From an uncultured Oscillochloris sp. (GTDB lineage: Bacteria > Chloroflexota > Chloroflexia > Chloroflexales > Chloroflexaceae): 7,826 bases of DNA. The first letter of the stretch is position 1, and each line of letters begins with the position of its first letter. This document shows, piece by piece, positions 6,479-7,826 of this stretch. The notes under the pieces were generated by a model that saw nothing but the letters and a program-made list of their open reading frames with translations, did no database searches and was not told the DNA's origin. Position numbers and translations under genes: made by a program. The stretch covers positions 1-7,826 of the forward strand of contig CAIRDL010000802.1 in the NCBI GenBank assembly GCA_903877345.1. Reading direction: 5' to 3'.

Positions 6479-7084
6479 GGCCTGCTAGGATTTTTTCGGG
6501 AAAAGTCCCGCTAAGGGCAATTGGGGCCTTTCTGCATCAGAAAGCCATATCCGGTCCTTGACGGCCTCGTTGAACGACGCAATCTGGGCCGGTGTATGTG
6601 CGTTTGTCCTAGAATACTCGACGCAGAATCAGCAAGTCTCGCACCTTGAATCTGTTATCAGGTAAGATCAGGGCGTCTATCGGCGGGTAGAACAGCCTTT
6701 TGGTGGGCGCGAGCGTTTTCCGACGAGTTTCGGGCGGGAACGCACCCCGTAGTGCACAAGCTGCCCTTCGCCCTCACCGCGTCTCAATGCGTTTCCCAGA
6801 ACAGGGCAAGGTTGTGACATTCGACGCAAGATTCAAACTCGACCGAGACCCATGATTCTCCGCCGACGCACGCGGGCGCGGGTGTCCGCACGCGATAGCG
6901 GTACCGCTCTCCGCTCAAGCCGCACGGAATCCTATGATTCTACGTCGAAGATTCTCCGACGAATACGATCCGGTCGGCCCAAATCGCGTCGCTCGACGAG
7001 ACCATCAATGGCCTAATGCCTTCCTGATGCGGAAAAAACTCGATTGCCCTTAGCGGGACTTTTCCCGAAAAATACTAGCAGGCC
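6479..7084. mobile_element. ~600-bp decayed IS or MITE with ~43-bp terminal inverted repeats
   Basis: The left end (6479-6521) and the reverse complement of the right end (7043-7084) agree over about 43 bp, with one substitution and one single-base length difference; the shared core includes CGGGAAAAGTCCCG. Inverted similarity continues more weakly inwards for roughly another 100-130 bp: for example TGATTCT-CGTCGA and GGCCCA-AT-GCGTCG are shared between the right arm and the reverse complement of the left arm. The outermost GGCC at both ends could be part of the repeat or a 4-bp target duplication. No intact ORF of transposase size is present. The minus strand of the left half holds short open stretches with coding-like texture (for example LFYPPIDALILPDN), interrupted by stops. 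It is either a non-autonomous element or two opposed relics of one IS end. The family is not assigned. Confidence 0.75.
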
Positions 7085-7485
7085 TAGGTCACCGCCTCGA
7101 TGCGCTCGCCCGGGGCGTAGATCATGGGGAGGTGGAAGTTGTTCGCCCAGGTGCGAGGTGTAGCCACGCCACACAGGTAGGCGAAGGGCTCCCGGTGATC
7201 GAGTACCACCCGGCTCGGCAGCGCCAGCGTTGACGACATCGCCAGTTCGTAGGGGCCGACGAGACAGCGCGCACAGTGGAACTGTGGGAGGAAGGCGCGT
7301 ACGTAGCGCAGCCAGAAGAAGGTGAACCCCGCCAAATGGCAGGGCGGGTCATCATCGTGCGGCGGCTTTACGTCCAGCAGCATCGCGGCGGGGTCGTCGG
7401 CCCCAGGGTCAATGTGGGACACCAAGAGGTCAAGGGGCAATTGGGTCAGGGGCCGCGTGCGTGGCTGGCGAACGGCGGCGGTCAC
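7084..7485 (-). CDS. hypothetical 133-aa protein, GTG start or frameshifted at the 5' end
   Basis: I do not recognise the protein. Codon third positions are strongly G/C-biased along its length, as in a real GC-rich gene, which favours this frame over the overlapping plus-strand frames. It contains CHLAGFTFFWLRYVRAFLPQ and HCARC near residues 49-73, a region of histidines and cysteines that could bind a metal, but no known motif. The frame begins with GTG at 7485, which has no ribosome binding site of its own. A strong AAAGGAG site upstream serves an ATG at 7505 in another frame. The stop codon (7084-7086) shares a base with the end of the inverted-repeat element, so the C-terminus may have been cut by its insertion. 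Function is unknown. Confidence 0.55.
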   Translation of the reverse strand: MTAAVRQPRTRPLTQLPLDLLVSHIDPGADDPAAMLLDVKPPHDDDPPCHLAGFTFFWLRYVRAFLPQFHCARCLVGPYELAMSSTLALPSRVVLDHREPFAYLCGVATPRTWANNFHLPMIYAPGERIEAVT

Positions 7486-7518
7486 TGGGGCGTCGTTGCG
7501 GTCATAGGGAACTCCTTT
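7482..7518 (-). promoter_or_regulatory. ribosome binding site with out-of-frame 7-codon ORF overlapping the GTG start
   Basis: On the minus strand AAAGGAG (7512-7518) stands 6 nt before an ATG at 7503-7505 that encodes only MTATTPQ and then TGA (7482-7484). That TGA overlaps the GTG start of the 133-aa gene in a GTGA arrangement. Two readings are possible: a leader peptide with translational coupling, or loss of one base in a gene that once began MTATTPQ-VTAAVRQ. Confidence 0.45.
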
Positions 7519-7606
7519 GTCAGGCAGTAGGCCCGCCCATCAGCGTGGCCCGTTCGATTGCGGCCACCCTCCCCAGGCCGCGCACTCATACCCTTACCCA
7601 AAACGT
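7506..7606. other. gap between hypothetical gene and IS4 relic, with small hairpin
   Basis: Besides the ribosome binding site at 7512-7518, this gap holds GCGGCC (7560-7565) pairing with GGCCGC (7576-7581), a 6-bp stem with a 10-nt loop and no T-run on either side. The outer end of the IS4-like element should lie somewhere between here and the transposase stop, but I cannot see its terminal repeat because the other end is outside the window. Confidence 0.3.
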
Positions 7607-7826
7607 TTATCTTGAAGCAAAGCGGGCATGGGAAGGGGCCGCAACAGCATCCTGATGCAGAATTCGATACATTGCAGCAATATCCACCAAGCGCTGAAAG
7701 CCCTTCCCTATGACCGTGACGCCGGGATCACCATCACCGGTGCGGCCTTGGAACCCACCCAACTGGGCGATCCAGCGCACCACTTGCCGCAAGGGCGGGG
7801 GTTTGGGCGGGACTATCGCTACGCCA
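7607..7826 (-). CDS. IS4-family-like transposase, C-terminal 73 residues, 5' part beyond right edge
   Basis: The minus frame is open from the right edge to a TAA at 7607-7609. The segment VVRWIAQLGGFQGRTGDGD followed by PGVTVIGKGFQRLVDIAAMY matches the well-known C-terminal block of IS4-type transposases, where W-x-A-x-LGGF-x-GRK-x-DG-x-PG leads to a W-x-G-x-x-x-L motif. Here the usual Trp before Gly is Ile. The catalytic DDE residues lie upstream, outside the window, so it is unknown whether the copy is intact. It marks the right side of the region as prone to insertion. Confidence 0.7.
   Translation of the reverse strand, partial: GVAIVPPKPPPLRQVVRWIAQLGGFQGRTGDGDPGVTVIGKGFQRLVDIAAMYRILHQDAVAAPSHARFASR

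Noticed and set aside
1..7826. CRISPR array, tRNA or rRNA genes
   Set aside because: No regularly spaced direct repeats, no tRNA-like CCA/T-arm pattern and no rRNA-like sequence was seen on either strand by eye.

Overview
The window is GC-rich bacterial DNA with short Shine-Dalgarno-spaced genes and several decayed insertion elements, so it reads as an accessory (island-type) region. The host cannot be fixed from the sequence. Codon use and the style of the inverted-repeat elements would fit a Chloroflexota-like genome, but that is a weak guess.

Left edge (1-1133): a minus-strand gene enters from the left edge. Its visible 214 residues end in the start of a GIY-YIG nuclease fold. Upstream of it lies a low-coding stretch with a possible gene remnant, then a 102-bp MITE-like inverted-repeat element (920-1021), then a strong sigma70-type promoter (1078-1106) with a tandem ATCTGACA repeat and a split GACAAA/TTTGTC inverted repeat as possible operator sites.

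Core (1134-6338): five plus-strand genes follow this promoter. In order they are an unrecognised helical 208-aa protein; a 458-aa QueC-like PP-loop protein with an intact SGGLDS loop and four zinc-type cysteines; a 397-aa XRE helix-turn-helix/ImmA-IrrE fusion whose HExxH motif has become HGYLH; a 189-aa PIN-like nuclease; and, after 75 bp, a 433-aa multi-pass membrane protein. The first four are separated by 9, 39 and 12 bp and look like one operon. QueC-like enzymes occur in the Qat and type IV CBASS anti-phage systems, and PIN and ImmA-IrrE/XRE proteins occur in toxin-antitoxin and defence loci. No QatA ATPase, TatD, CD-NTase or other queuosine-pathway gene is visible. The best reading is an undescribed or little-described defence or toxin-control cassette: a QueC-like enzyme acting on a nucleobase or a partner protein, a sensor-repressor with an apparently inactive peptidase, a nuclease effector, and possibly a membrane component. 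This function is inference.

Right edge (6339-7826): after a minus-oriented terminator-like hairpin comes a ~600-bp element (6479-7084) with ~43-bp near-perfect terminal inverted repeats and no intact transposase. It abuts a minus-strand 133-aa hypothetical gene whose strong ribosome binding site feeds an out-of-frame ATG. The window ends in the C-terminal part of an IS4-like transposase on the minus strand. The core operon is thus bracketed by two unrelated MITE-like elements and IS debris.
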